A stretch of 64,000 bases of DNA from Trichormus sp. M33_DOE_039. GTDB taxonomy: Bacteria > Cyanobacteriota > Cyanobacteriia > Cyanobacteriales > Nostocaceae. The stretch covers positions 1-64,000 of the forward strand of contig DVDT01000094.1 of assembly GCA_015296085.1 (NCBI GenBank), read 5' to 3'. The notes beneath the pieces were generated by a model. That model saw nothing but the letters and a program-made list of their open reading frames with translations. It ran no database searches and had not been told where the DNA came from. Made by a program: the position numbers and the translations under genes. This document shows, in pieces, positions 36,066 to 45,899 of this stretch; the first letter of the stretch is position 1, and each line of letters opens with the position of its first letter.

Positions 36066-36497
36066 ATGCAAAGATTAATTGCACCAGTATTATTAATAGG
36101 AATTAGTGCCAATTTATTAGCAAACACTCCTAGTAATGCTAATAATAGTAATTTATTATTAGCCCAAGCTAACAATAGGAATCGAGTTACAGAAGAATTT
36201 ATCGCCAGTGGAACAGAGCCATTTTGGAGTGTGACAGTTAGCAAAAAAGGCATTATTTATTCCACCCCAGAATCTCGCCAAAGCTTCCCTTATGTTGCGC
36301 CGCTCAAAGCATCTGGTCGCCCTGTGGACGTAGTAAGAGTTTATAGGTTGAGAGGCAATAACAAGACAACTAACACCTTAGTAATTCAAAAAGTAGCATC
36401 CTGTAGTGATGGGATGTCTGATATCAAATACCCCTATTCAGCTAGATTTATTAGCGGCAATACTGTCTTAGAAGGTTGCGCTAGACCAAATAAATAG
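36066..36497 (+). CDS. Exported COG3650-like protein
   Basis: 143 residues from ATG 36066 (MQRLIAPVLLIG); an upstream extension to 36018 would bury the signal peptide. The signal peptide spans 1-25. The mature domain has FIASGTEPFWSVTV near 50 and CSDGMSDIKYPYSARF ... LEGCARP at the end, matching the COG3650 envelope-protein pattern with two conserved cysteines. Probably periplasmic; function unknown. Confidence 0.72.
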   Translation: MQRLIAPVLLIGISANLLANTPSNANNSNLLLAQANNRNRVTEEFIASGTEPFWSVTVSKKGIIYSTPESRQSFPYVAPLKASGRPVDVVRVYRLRGNNKTTNTLVIQKVASCSDGMSDIKYPYSARFISGNTVLEGCARPNK

Positions 36498-36521
36498 TGT
36501 TCAGTCTCTACTCACGACTCC

Positions 36522-37025
36522 CTATTTCCGCATTTGACTAACTAAATGAGCGAGTTCTGGCAATATGAGCCTTTCCATCCCCAATCGCACAGCATTGCTA
36601 GAACCAGGTAGGGAAAAAATGAGTTGATTTCGATAAACACCAGCCACAGCGCGAGAGGCGATCGCACGCGAACCGATTTCTTGGTAACTCAAAAATCTAA
36701 ACAACTCCCCGAATCCTGGTAGAGTTTTTTCCAACAATTTTTCAATGGCATCATAGGTCGTATCTCTAGGGGCGATCCCTGTACCACCATTAAAAATCAC
36801 AGCATCTAAATTGACTTTTTGACTGAGTAATTCTATCTGCTGTTGAATTTGCTCTGCTTCATCTTGAATAATTGTGTATGCTCCTACAGTATGATGAGCA
36901 TCTACGAGTAATTGCCGGATAATTTGACCACTTTTGTCTGTCTCTGGAGTGCGTGTATCGCTGACAGTAACAACCGCACAAGTTACTGTAATTTCTGGCG
37001 TATCTGGATGGGGTTGTAATTTCAC
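36522..37025 (-). CDS. MoaB/MogA family molybdopterin protein
   Basis: 167 residues from GTG 37025, preferred because GGAG lies 9 nt upstream; TTG 37046 is an alternative. The molybdopterin-binding fold motifs [16 protein letters not shown] near 17 and [16 protein letters not shown] near 78 are clear, as is [12 protein letters not shown] near 139. It adenylylates or binds molybdopterin in molybdenum cofactor synthesis, needed for nitrate reductase. MoaB and MogA cannot be separated from sequence alone. Confidence 0.82.
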   Translation of the reverse strand: MKLQPHPDTPEITVTCAVVTVSDTRTPETDKSGQIIRQLLVDAHHTVGAYTIIQDEAEQIQQQIELLSQKVNLDAVIFNGGTGIAPRDTTYDAIEKLLEKTLPGFGELFRFLSYQEIGSRAIASRAVAGVYRNQLIFSLPGSSNAVRLGMERLILPELAHLVSQMRK

Positions 37026-37140
37026 CTCACTGCGCTCCGAATTCAAAATTCATGACTATCTACTGTATGAAAAATCCATAGAAAGTAAGCATTCAGAATG
37101 ATGGATTCTGATCGACAAGGAGAAAATGCACAAAGCACAA

Positions 37141-38259
37141 TTACTGCTTGCGGCGTGCGTAGCCTATTCCATCAAGCCAAATGGCACTTTTTGGATCTTT
37201 GGGATCGGTAATCAAAATGCGACGTTCTTCTGAACCATCGTCGTAAGTAATATGTAGCACCACCCCTTGGATGCGATAGCGACCGCGTTGATTTGGTGCT
37301 ATGTTGCTGGTAACTACCGATGAGTCGCCGGATTCTGCTTGTCCCCCTGCACCGTTACCGCGCACGACTCGGCCATCTGGTGAGAAGCGATAGTCCTGCC
37401 AAACTGTGACCGATTGGCTACCTCCAACTGCAATTGTCCCCGTACCAGAGAGTGAGCGAAACAACCCGTTGAGTTTGAAGTTGTTGGGTAATTTAGCATA
37501 GGTCGTCTGAAAAGGTAGGGCTTTCCATCCGTCTTTGTGCGCAAGTTGCACTTTACCACCTTGATTACGCCAACGAGTCCATTCACCAGGGTTTGCACGT
37601 TTGTGAGCTGCAAGACCACCACTGAAAGACAGCCCTTTAACATTGGTGAGCGCATCACCATTGCGAAAGAGAACAACAGGATAGATATCGACGGTCACGA
37701 AGCCACCGATACCTACCTTGGGGCGGGAATTAAAGCCGAAGCTATGGATTTGAGCCACGGTTTCAGGGTTAACTGCGGAGGGAGCGATCGCAGTTTTACC
37801 AGAGGTTGGCCTAACCACCTCTTGGGGATTTTTAGTTGAGGTGTCTATCGGTGTGAGAATTTGTGGCGACACCGTTGCAAACTGTGCGTCTGGCAGTTTT
37901 GATAATGATAATGCCACACTGCACGGATTGATATTGACATGCTGTGTCTCGACTTTGCTAGTGATTTCGGCCAAAGCCTGTTCTAGTTGCCGCTTTTGAG
38001 TAGGGTGTCGCTCAAAGTCTTGCAGGCGCGTGCGGATCTGGACGACACCGTTCACGCTTTGCCATGTCTCGACTTGAGCAGCATTGTCAGGGGCGAAGCC
38101 ACCACGCTGCTTACATTTACTGGCGAAGTAGTCGAACGTCATCACCGCCAGCGCAGCCCGCATGAACGGCACGCTTGTGATGTCGATATCCTGTGCGTAA
38201 CCACTCTGTACTGCTGTCAGTGAAAACAGCAGAGTGATGAATATAGCATTTACTCGCAT
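37141..38259 (-). CDS. Exported protein of unknown function, compositionally distinct
   Basis: 372 residues from ATG 38259 (two codons after a GTG). The signal peptide ends after SGYA. The mature protein has an N-terminal helical region (about 25-110) with two cysteines, a Thr/Pro-rich linker, and a beta-rich C-terminal half (about 175-370) ending GRYRIQGVVLHITYDDGSEERR, a pattern typical of lipocalin-like domains of proteobacterial proteins. The gene is visibly richer in G+C (GCGCGTGCGGATCTGG-type stretches) than its neighbours, suggesting acquisition. No function assigned. Confidence 0.65.
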   Translation of the reverse strand: MRVNAIFITLLFSLTAVQSGYAQDIDITSVPFMRAALAVMTFDYFASKCKQRGGFAPDNAAQVETWQSVNGVVQIRTRLQDFERHPTQKRQLEQALAEITSKVETQHVNINPCSVALSLSKLPDAQFATVSPQILTPIDTSTKNPQEVVRPTSGKTAIAPSAVNPETVAQIHSFGFNSRPKVGIGGFVTVDIYPVVLFRNGDALTNVKGLSFSGGLAAHKRANPGEWTRWRNQGGKVQLAHKDGWKALPFQTTYAKLPNNFKLNGLFRSLSGTGTIAVGGSQSVTVWQDYRFSPDGRVVRGNGAGGQAESGDSSVVTSNIAPNQRGRYRIQGVVLHITYDDGSEERRILITDPKDPKSAIWLDGIGYARRKQ

Positions 38260-38414
38260 ACACACTTTTCTTTCTTGACACTCTCACCGCTAAACCTTGT
38301 GAGTGTAGCGGTGAGATGAATTATTGATTTTGGGTAATGCTAACGCTTGAATTGAAAGTACTACTATTCTGAAATATTTCAGTCATGGACTAATAGTCAT
38401 GCGCTGATGAATAC

Positions 38415-38750
38415 TTATGCTTTACTAAATCCCAAATCATTTTCTTGGGCATATCGCTCCATAAAACGCATAAAGCGATCCCATTCTTCACTTGATTTCA
38501 TTAAATAAACGGCTTCTAAAGCTTCTGGTCTACCGTTGATGAATTTAGCCTTCACCTCGCGGGTGATCAGTTCACCTTCTTCATCAATTAAGTACATCCC
38601 GGTAATATCTTCGGTGCTACCTTGCCCTAAAATCTTAGGATTGGTAAAAATAAAGGTTGCTGTACCAGTGTCACCACTACGCGATCGCGTTAAACGTACT
38701 TCTGGAATTACTTCTTCGTCAAGTCCCCTGGAAAACTGGATTTTCGCCAT
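38415..38750 (-). CDS. psb28: Photosystem II assembly protein Psb28
   Basis: 111 residues from ATG 38750 ([20 protein letters not shown]), the family start. [12 protein letters not shown] and [22 protein letters not shown] are diagnostic. Psb28 binds PSII assembly intermediates (CP47/RC47) at the cytosolic face and affects chlorophyll-protein biogenesis. Single gene. Confidence 0.95.
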   Translation of the reverse strand: MAKIQFSRGLDEEVIPEVRLTRSRSGDTGTATFIFTNPKILGQGSTEDITGMYLIDEEGELITREVKAKFINGRPEALEAVYLMKSSEEWDRFMRFMERYAQENDLGFSKA

Positions 38751-38884
38751 GATCAATGAATTTAAAGTTTTGTAATCATTAGTTTAATATTGTCTCATCA
38801 TTTGGAGGGGATTAGGGATCGGGGACTGAACACAGGAGAAGTATATGAGAATAACTAATGAGTCATACTCCAATACTCAACTAT

Positions 38885-39334
38885 TTAGAACTCTCTTTCG
38901 AGTATCAAAGTTACTGGGCCATCATTTTCGATATTAACTTGCATCATTGCGCCAAATTTACCTGTTTCTACTAGCAAACCGCTATTTTTTAACTTATTGA
39001 CAAAACTGTTATACAGTTCCTCTGCGTGCGAAGGATTCGCTGAACGATCAAAGGAGGGACGACGACCTTTGCGACAGTCACCATAAAGGGTGAATTGGCT
39101 CACTACCAACAACTCACCCCCAATTTCTTGCACCGATTTTTGCCACCTGTCCCCACCTGCTGCGTCAGGAAATAGGCGTAACTCTAGACATTTCCGCACC
39201 ATCCAATCGAGTTCTGCATCTGTGTCTGTGTCAGCAATACCGACGAGTAGATTTAATCCTCGCCCAATTTTGCCAACAATTTCACCATTAACAGTAACTT
39301 GAGATGATTTCACTCGCTGGACAATTACACGCAT
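38885..39334 (-). CDS. dtd: D-aminoacyl-tRNA deacylase
   Basis: 149 residues from ATG 39334 ([18 protein letters not shown]). SQFTLYGD (about 79-86) and the C-terminal [14 protein letters not shown] loop form the active site, with the cross-subunit Gly-cisPro-like motif. It removes D-amino acids and glycine from mischarged tRNAs. The upstream in-frame codons to 39364 are not conserved in kind. Confidence 0.93.
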   Translation of the reverse strand: MRVIVQRVKSSQVTVNGEIVGKIGRGLNLLVGIADTDTDAELDWMVRKCLELRLFPDAAGGDRWQKSVQEIGGELLVVSQFTLYGDCRKGRRPSFDRSANPSHAEELYNSFVNKLKNSGLLVETGKFGAMMQVNIENDGPVTLILEREF

Positions 39335-39410
39335 AATAGTCATCTTGCTTTTAACATGAGCCATTAGTAATTTTATTAATCACTAATGGCTAATAACTAA
39401 TGACTAATGA

Positions 39411-40544
39411 CTATTTCCCAAAACCTTTACCTCGGTTGGCGGAAGAAAGACAGAGACAGTTTTCTAATTGAGTTAGTAAGGTTTCGCGATCTAAATTTTG
39501 ACCAATCAGTACTATCTGATTTTTGGGTTCGCCTTTCCACTCGTCATCATCTAAGGTGAAACGCTTACCACACAGGTGGAAAATATGGCGTTTGGGACTT
39601 TCATCAAACCACATGATACCTTTAGCGCGGAAGATGGTTGTCGGTAATTGATTATCGAGAAAATATTGAAACTTCCGAATAGAGAAAGGTTTCTCACTCT
39701 GGAAAGAGATGGAAGTGAAACCATCGTTTTCCAAGTGATCAGAGTGATGATGGTGGTGATGGTGGTCATGATCGTGGTGGTCATGACCGCAGTTTGAATG
39801 GTCGTGATCATCATGACCGCAGTTTGAATGATCATGGTCATGATCATGGTGATCATGATGTTCGTGATCATGCTCATCAACTGTGTCAAAATATTTGTCA
39901 GATTCAAACAATCCAACACTCAGAATCAAAGGTAAAGGTACTTGCGATCGCGTTGTCCGTAAAATCCTTGCGCCTTCCTTCACCTCATTAATTTTTGTTT
40001 CCAATTCATCTAACTTAGCTTCATCCACCAAATCTGACTTGTTCAAGATAATCACATCACCATAGGCAATTTGACTATAAGCAGCTTGGGAGTTAAATAA
40101 ATCTAAGCTGTAATTGGCTGCATCTACCACTGTAATAATTGAATCCAACCGGGTTAAATCCCGCAATTCTGTACCCAAAAACGTTAGGGCTACTGGTAGG
40201 GGATCTGCTAGTCCTGTGGTTTCTACAACTAAGTAATCTAGCTTTTCTTCCCGTTCTAAAACTTTATATACAGCATCGACTAAATCATTATTAATAGTGC
40301 AGCAGATACAACCATTGCTGAGTTCCACCATATTCTCATCAGTGGCAACGATTAACTCGTTATCAATGCCGATTTCCCCAAATTCATTGACCAAAACGGC
40401 GGTTTTTAAGCCTTGTTGATTGCTGAGGATATGGTTTAGTAAGGTGGTTTTACCACTACCCAGAAATCCAGTAATAATTGTGACTGGCATTCCTTTCTTG
40501 GGAGCATCCATTGGTTGAGAATTAGGAGTAACTGCTGATTGCAT
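39411..40544 (-). CDS. CobW/COG0523 family GTPase with His-rich loop
   Basis: 377 residues. G3E GTPase motifs: Walker A GFLGSGKTT near 26, the metal-binding GCICCTI near 78, ETTGLADP near 108 and NKSD near 168. A His/Asp-rich segment (about 225-270) made of HDHDHSNCGHD units suggests metal loading. The C-terminal CobW domain is complete. The family supplies Zn, Co or Fe to targets; which one is unclear. No Zur-like operator was seen upstream. The His-rich part is encoded by tandem ATGATC/TGATCATGG repeats. Confidence 0.88.
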   Translation of the reverse strand: MQSAVTPNSQPMDAPKKGMPVTIITGFLGSGKTTLLNHILSNQQGLKTAVLVNEFGEIGIDNELIVATDENMVELSNGCICCTINNDLVDAVYKVLEREEKLDYLVVETTGLADPLPVALTFLGTELRDLTRLDSIITVVDAANYSLDLFNSQAAYSQIAYGDVIILNKSDLVDEAKLDELETKINEVKEGARILRTTRSQVPLPLILSVGLFESDKYFDTVDEHDHEHHDHHDHDHDHSNCGHDDHDHSNCGHDHHDHDHHHHHHHSDHLENDGFTSISFQSEKPFSIRKFQYFLDNQLPTTIFRAKGIMWFDESPKRHIFHLCGKRFTLDDDEWKGEPKNQIVLIGQNLDRETLLTQLENCLCLSSANRGKGFGK

Positions 40545-40954
40545 AAGACTGTAATCAAAAAATTAGAAACTTGGAGAGACGTTAAAAATATACTGAGAAA
40601 GTCAATCAATTTTGGATTTTAGATTTGCAATAGCGTAGCGTTAGCCACACAGGAGCGTCTTTTAGATTGATGATTTTAGATTTGTTGCACCCACTTTAAA
40701 AACGAGGATTGAACCGAAAATCTAAAATCCCTCTTGGCAATTTCTGAGCAGATGAAACCTCGCTCAGACTTTCCCAACAATCCAAAATCTAAAATTGGCA
40801 GGGTCAAAAGTCTCAAGAGTTGAATTTTGGGCTTTTGAACTGTTTTAAATGGTAGTCGTATTTTTGCCGTGATGTACTAGCATAAGGATGCTGGATAATT
40901 ATTCCTGCTGCTTGACCCTATTATCGCGTATCTCTATTTCAAAGTTACTGTGTT
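40545..40954. other. Upstream region of cysS with short repeats
   Basis: About 410 bp. Contains AATCCAAAATCTAAAAT-type dispersed repeats in both orientations (near 40611 and 40779) and a GCGTAGCGTTAGCC-type fragment near 40633. No coding sequence and no recognised T-box or leader. Confidence 0.4.
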
Positions 40955-42415
40955 ATGACCCTATCTATTTACAATACCCTTACACGTCGTCAAGAACCGT
41001 TTGAAACCGTAGAACCAGGTAAGGTTAAGATGTATTGCTGCGGTGTAACAGTTTATGACTACTGCCATTTGGGTCATGCACGTTCTTATATTGTGTGGGA
41101 TACGATCCGTCGCTATTTGATTTGGCGAGGTTTTGAAGTTACCTACATCCAAAATTTTACGGATATCGATGATAAAATTCTTAACCGCGCAAAAGAACAA
41201 GGTTCAACAATGGAAGCGGTTTCTAACCGCTTTATTGATGCTTATTTTGAAGATATCCGCCGTTTAAATGTTAAGGATGCGGATGAATATCCCCGCGTAA
41301 CTGAGCATATTCCCGAAATCCATCAACTGATCCAAATTTTAGAGCAAAAAGGTCTAGCCTACGCTGTGGGTGGTGATGTTTATTACCATGTTGAAAGATT
41401 TCCTGATTATGGCAAACTTTCAGGTAGAGAACTGGAGCAAATGCAAGCTGGTGCTAGCGGCAGGCTAGATGCAGAGGAATCGGAAGCTAAAAAGCAACAC
41501 CCCTTTGATTTTGCCTTGTGGAAGGGAGCAAGACCAGGAGAACCCTCATGGAATTCTCCTTGGGGTCAAGGTCGTCCAGGATGGCACATTGAATGCTCGG
41601 CCATGATTCGCTCTAAACTAGGCGAAACAATTGATATTCATGGCGGTGGAGGAGATTTGATTTTTCCTCACCATGAAAATGAAATTGCGCAGTCAGAAGC
41701 AGCTATAAATAAACCATTGGCGCGTTATTGGACACATAACGGGATGGTGATGGTGAATGGTCAGAAGATGTCTAAGTCTCTGGGTAATTTCATCACCATT
41801 AGAGAATTATTAGATGGCTCAGGAAATTGGCATGGTGAGCCAGTCAACCCAATGGCGGTGAGATTGTTTGTCTTGCAGGCACATTACCGTAAACCTTTAG
41901 ATTTTACCGAAGAAGCGATCGCCACTGCGGAAAATAGCTGGAAAACCCTGAAAGAAGGGTTAATTTTTGGCTATCAATACGGCGAAAAACTGAGATGGGG
42001 TCAAGAAACATCAATCATTCCCGAACTTGCTACCCGCTTTCAAGAATTAGGTGATGATGATTTTAACTTCTCTGGTGGTTTAGCGGTGTTATTTGAATTA
42101 GCCAAAGAACTCCGTCGGGAAGGAAATATTTTGGTGCATGAAGGAAAAACCAAGACCCCGTCCGATGAACTCTACCGCCAATGGTACACCTTGATTACCT
42201 TGGCCAAAGTCTTGGGTTTAGAAGCAACTCCAGATGATGAAAACCTCACACAAGTCGGTTTAAGCGATGCAGAAATTGAGGATTTGATTCAGCAAAGACA
42301 GGAAGCGAGAAAAACCAAAAACTTTGCCGAAAGCGATCGCATCCGCAACGAACTACAAGCTCAAGGTATAACTTTAATTGATAGCCCTCAAGGCACACGT
42401 TGGCATAGAGGCTAA
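40955..42415 (+). CDS. cysS: Cysteinyl-tRNA synthetase
   Basis: 486 residues. Class I motifs HLGHARSY (HIGH, about 36) and KMSKSLGN (KMSKS, about 273) and the zinc-binding Cys/His ligands (C28, C-region GWHIECSAM near 213, HHENE near 241) are all present. Length standard. Charges tRNA-Cys with cysteine. A heptamer-repeat tract separates it from tldD. Confidence 0.96.
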   Translation: MTLSIYNTLTRRQEPFETVEPGKVKMYCCGVTVYDYCHLGHARSYIVWDTIRRYLIWRGFEVTYIQNFTDIDDKILNRAKEQGSTMEAVSNRFIDAYFEDIRRLNVKDADEYPRVTEHIPEIHQLIQILEQKGLAYAVGGDVYYHVERFPDYGKLSGRELEQMQAGASGRLDAEESEAKKQHPFDFALWKGARPGEPSWNSPWGQGRPGWHIECSAMIRSKLGETIDIHGGGGDLIFPHHENEIAQSEAAINKPLARYWTHNGMVMVNGQKMSKSLGNFITIRELLDGSGNWHGEPVNPMAVRLFVLQAHYRKPLDFTEEAIATAENSWKTLKEGLIFGYQYGEKLRWGQETSIIPELATRFQELGDDDFNFSGGLAVLFELAKELRREGNILVHEGKTKTPSDELYRQWYTLITLAKVLGLEATPDDENLTQVGLSDAEIEDLIQQRQEARKTKNFAESDRIRNELQAQGITLIDSPQGTRWHRG

Positions 42416-42417
42416 AA

Positions 42418-42498
42418 GTGACTGGGGACTGGGAAGTAGAAAATTTACCCAATCCTCAATACCCAGTACCCAATCCCCAATCCCTATTCCCTAATTTT
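42418..42498. repeat. Heptamer repeats between cysS and tldD
   Basis: GTGACTGGGGACTGGG at the left and ATACCCAGTACCCAATCCCCA-type units at the right, filling the gap from 2 nt behind the cysS stop to the tldD start. The frame stays open through it but is not protein-like. Confidence 0.7.
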
Positions 42499-42501
42499 TT
42501 T

Positions 42502-43941
42502 ATGTGGTCAGAATTAACAAAAGCGATCGCTAGTTTTAAAATAGCTGCTGATTGGATCGGTATTCGAGTCGTGAAAGAAACGGCTGCTAACCATTATGTT
42601 CGTGATGGTTTGCCTCAAGCTAATGGCAAATCCACAACGACGGGAGCAATGTTAGAAGTTTTAGTTAACGGCTGTCTTGGTTATGCAGCAACTAATTCTC
42701 TAGAACTGCCATCTCTGCAAGCAGCGGCGGAAATGGCTTATAAACAAGCACTAGCAGCTAGTGAATGGTGGATTTATCCCTTTCGAGAAACTGAACGTCC
42801 TAAAGTGGTGGGTGAATATAACTCACCGTTTTTAGAACCATTGGATGCTTTATGTCCAGGGGAAATCAATGATTTGTTGGTGCGGATTTGTCACACCCTC
42901 AAAGTTGATGACAAAATTGTCCAAACCTCAGCCAACGTCAGCACCAATCAAAAAGAGAGTTGGTTTGTCAGCAGTAATGGTTCTGAGGTATATCAAAAGT
43001 TTTTATCTTTAGGAACTCATTATGGCGCGATCGCTCAAGACGGAGCAATAGTCCAACAACGCAGCAATAATGGTTGGCAAGCCCACTGTTATCAAGGCGG
43101 GATGGAACTGTTACACAGAGAGAATCTATGGCAACAGGTGCAGCAAATTGGCGAACAAGCTATAGAACTGTTAACCGCCGAAGAATGTCCTACCACTCGC
43201 ACTAATTTAGTGTTAGCTCCCGACCAAATGATGTTACAAATTCATGAAAGTGTCGGACATCCCCTAGAAATCGACCGCATTTTGGGAGATGAGCGCAACT
43301 ACGCAGGGGGTAGCTTTGTCAACACCAGTGATTTTGGTAAATTAGTCTATGGTTCGCCCTTGATGAATATTACCTTTGACCCTACTGTTGATGGTGAATA
43401 TGCTAGCTACGGCTTTGATGATACAGGAGCAGTCGCCACACGAGAATATGTGATCAAAGAAGGTGTACTGCAAAGAGGTTTAGGCAGTTTAGAAAGTCAA
43501 GCCAGGGCCGGAGTTCCTGGAGTCGCTTGCGCTCGTGCATCCTCTTGGAATCGCGCCCCAATTGACCGCATGGCGAACTTAAATTTAGAGCCAGGAAACG
43601 TCAGTTTTGACGAGATGATTAGCAACATTGAACACGGCGTTTATATGGAATCTAACCGTTCTTGGTCAATTGACGATCGCCGTTATAAATTTCAGTTTGG
43701 CTGTGAGTATGCCAAATTGATTGAAAATGGTAAACTTACCAAAACTCTTCGTAATCCTAACTATAGAGCCACTACTCCAGAATTTTGGCACAGCTTAATC
43801 CAAGTGGGTAATGATTCCAACTGGGAAATGTATGGTACACCTTACTGTGGTAAAGGCGAACCCAACCAAGCCATCTGGGTAGGACATGGTTCACCTGTCT
43901 GTGTATTCGCTAACGTCGAAGTTTTTGGGGGAGGAAGTTAA
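42502..43941 (+). CDS. tldD: TldD-type metalloprotease subunit
   Basis: 479 residues from ATG 42502 (MWSELTKAIASFKIAAD); upstream open frame is repeat DNA. The zinc-binding HExxxH motif HESVGH (about 250) and downstream GGSFVNTSDFG and YASYGFDDTGAV segments mark the catalytic TldD partner. TldD/TldE degrade unfolded peptides and mature microcin B17 and CcdA in E. coli. A TldE-type gene follows on the same strand. Confidence 0.9.
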   Translation: MWSELTKAIASFKIAADWIGIRVVKETAANHYVRDGLPQANGKSTTTGAMLEVLVNGCLGYAATNSLELPSLQAAAEMAYKQALAASEWWIYPFRETERPKVVGEYNSPFLEPLDALCPGEINDLLVRICHTLKVDDKIVQTSANVSTNQKESWFVSSNGSEVYQKFLSLGTHYGAIAQDGAIVQQRSNNGWQAHCYQGGMELLHRENLWQQVQQIGEQAIELLTAEECPTTRTNLVLAPDQMMLQIHESVGHPLEIDRILGDERNYAGGSFVNTSDFGKLVYGSPLMNITFDPTVDGEYASYGFDDTGAVATREYVIKEGVLQRGLGSLESQARAGVPGVACARASSWNRAPIDRMANLNLEPGNVSFDEMISNIEHGVYMESNRSWSIDDRRYKFQFGCEYAKLIENGKLTKTLRNPNYRATTPEFWHSLIQVGNDSNWEMYGTPYCGKGEPNQAIWVGHGSPVCVFANVEVFGGGS

Positions 43942-44087
43942 AAAAGTCAAGATACCCTACGATCAGCAAGCTATAAATTTCAAGATTGAACATATAACGC
44001 AGGTTGGGTTGATGCAAGTAAACCCAACATTACTAAACATATTTTTATTGCGCTCCGCTGCCATTATTAAGTGCATCATACTTACAT

Positions 44088-45431
44088 ATGAAAACAGAAA
44101 TATCAATCTTAGAAACTAGTTTTAATCAAATATTAGAAACCCTGCTAGCTAAAAAAGCAGAAAATGAAGAATTCACTGTCAAATTGAACTGTGAACGTAG
44201 TCAATTTACCCGATTGAATCATGCTAAAGTTCGTCAAACAGGTTATGTGGCTGATGGTTGGGTAGAGTTAACTCTAATGACTGATCAGCGTAGTAGTTTC
44301 CGCCAATTTCCGTTCACTGGCAATGGTGAAATTGACTGGCAAGCAGCATATCATGCCTTACAAGAACTACGGGATGAATTACCTGTATTACCAGTTGACC
44401 CATACATAGTTTTACCATCAGGAAATAATACCAGTCGAGAAGTAAATATAGGAAACTTATTATCAGCAGATCTGTTAGTACCAAGTATTTTAAAACAAGT
44501 TAAAGAGTTAGATTTTACTGGTATCTACGCTGGGGGAATTGTCATTAGAGCCTATGGTGATTCTCATGGGCAGAAACATTGGTTTGCAACCGATTCTTTT
44601 ACTCTAGACTATTCTTTGTTTATTGAGTCTGGACAAGCCGTTAAAGGCATATTTGCTGGTAGTAATTGGGATACAGCAGCATATATAAACAAAATTAGCG
44701 AAGGTAAAAAACAACTTAAATTATTATCCAGCACACCAAGAGAAATACCAAAGGGACAATACAAAACCTACTTTGCTCCTGCGGCTGTGTCTGATTTATT
44801 AACTATGTTATCTTGGGGTGCTGTAAGTGAAGCGGATATTCAACAAGGTAACAGTGCTTTAGCCATTTTGTCACGCCAAGAAAAACAATTATCCCCTGCA
44901 TTTAGTTTGCAAGAAAATTTTCAAAGGGGATTAGTACCGCGATTTAATGAATGGGGAGAAATTGCAGCACCAGAAATACCAATTATTGCCAAAGGTACAT
45001 TAGTCAATACTTTGATTAATTCTCGAACGGCGAAGGAATATCGAAAAATTGCTAATGCTGCTAATAGCTCAGAAACTTTACGCGCGCCAGAAATCAGTCC
45101 AGGTAATTTAGCATATGACCAAATTTTGCCTAGTTTAGATACAGGGTTATATGTATCAAATTTGCATTACTTGAATTGGAGCGATCGCCCCACAGGTAGA
45201 ATTACAGGTATGACCCGTTACGCCTGTTTTTGGGTAGAAAATGGTGAAATTGTCGCACCTATAGAAAACTTACGCTTTGATGAAAGCCTTTATCGCTTCT
45301 GGGGTGAAAATTTAATAGACTTCACCAACTTTCAAGAATTTATTCCCGAAGTCGGTACATACGACAGTCGTCAACTAGGCGGAAGTTTAGTTCCAGGAAT
45401 GTTAGTCAATGATTTTACTTATACCTTGTAA
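44088..45431 (+). CDS. TldE/PmbA-type subunit
   Basis: 447 residues, homologous in layout to TldD but without an HExxxH motif, as expected of the TldE/PmbA partner. The C-terminal region (GRITGMTRYACFWVENGEIVAPIENLRFDESLYRFWG) is typical. It probably forms the heterodimeric protease with the upstream product; the gap between them is 146 nt. Physiological substrate in cyanobacteria unknown. Confidence 0.85.
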   Translation: MKTEISILETSFNQILETLLAKKAENEEFTVKLNCERSQFTRLNHAKVRQTGYVADGWVELTLMTDQRSSFRQFPFTGNGEIDWQAAYHALQELRDELPVLPVDPYIVLPSGNNTSREVNIGNLLSADLLVPSILKQVKELDFTGIYAGGIVIRAYGDSHGQKHWFATDSFTLDYSLFIESGQAVKGIFAGSNWDTAAYINKISEGKKQLKLLSSTPREIPKGQYKTYFAPAAVSDLLTMLSWGAVSEADIQQGNSALAILSRQEKQLSPAFSLQENFQRGLVPRFNEWGEIAAPEIPIIAKGTLVNTLINSRTAKEYRKIANAANSSETLRAPEISPGNLAYDQILPSLDTGLYVSNLHYLNWSDRPTGRITGMTRYACFWVENGEIVAPIENLRFDESLYRFWGENLIDFTNFQEFIPEVGTYDSRQLGGSLVPGMLVNDFTYTL

Positions 45432-45456
45432 CAGCTTAATTACGGTTGATTTCTTA

Positions 45457-45879
45457 TTAAGAATCATCCTCAGTATATTTGCAAAAGACGTTTACGCCAA
45501 TTTTTAATATATACAACACAACTATTGTAGCGATCGCTGCATCAATAGGGATACCGTTCACCGCAGCCATAGCTACTAGTGAACCAATAATGCCATTGAG
45601 TAAAGATGCACTACCAGGGTTTTTAGTGTACTCTTTTATTTTGCCTTGTAAACCATCATCACCGCAGATTTCCGCGCGGATTTCATTCAGAGTTAGTTGT
45701 AGGAGAGATTTATTTTTACCGTAATCTTTTCTGCCAAATTTTTCTTGCCATAATTCATCAAAACTAGCTTCTAAATCGCCATTATGGTGTTCTAGAGTTT
45801 TGAGTGCTTTTTGTGCTTCCTCGTCTTGAATAATTTGGTTAAGTCTTTGAATTTCATCAGGAGATACTTGAATTGTCAT
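45457..45879 (-). CDS. UBA-like N-terminus with C-terminal membrane segments, unknown function
   Basis: 140 residues. Residues 1-50 read as a helical bundle (IQRLNQIIQDEEAQKALKTLEHHNGDLEASFDELW) like UBA domains; about 95-135 is hydrophobic, one or two membrane segments (IIGSLVAMAAVNGIPIDAAIATIVVLYILKIG). No enzyme motif. It borders the decayed toxin-antitoxin locus in the accessory island. It may be an effector or adaptor, but this is speculation. Confidence 0.6.
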   Translation of the reverse strand: MTIQVSPDEIQRLNQIIQDEEAQKALKTLEHHNGDLEASFDELWQEKFGRKDYGKNKSLLQLTLNEIRAEICGDDGLQGKIKEYTKNPGSASLLNGIIGSLVAMAAVNGIPIDAAIATIVVLYILKIGVNVFCKYTEDDS

Positions 45880-45899
45880 ATATTCTGAATGGGAATATT

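Noticed and set aside
39551-39919. Second minus-strand frame inside the CobW gene
   Set aside because: Shadow of the His-rich repeat region (Met/Ile/Thr repeats) in another frame of the real gene.
39411-40954. Zur operator upstream of the CobW-family gene
   Set aside because: No TGATAATNATTATCA-like palindrome was seen between 40545 and 40954, so zinc control is not supported by the sequence.
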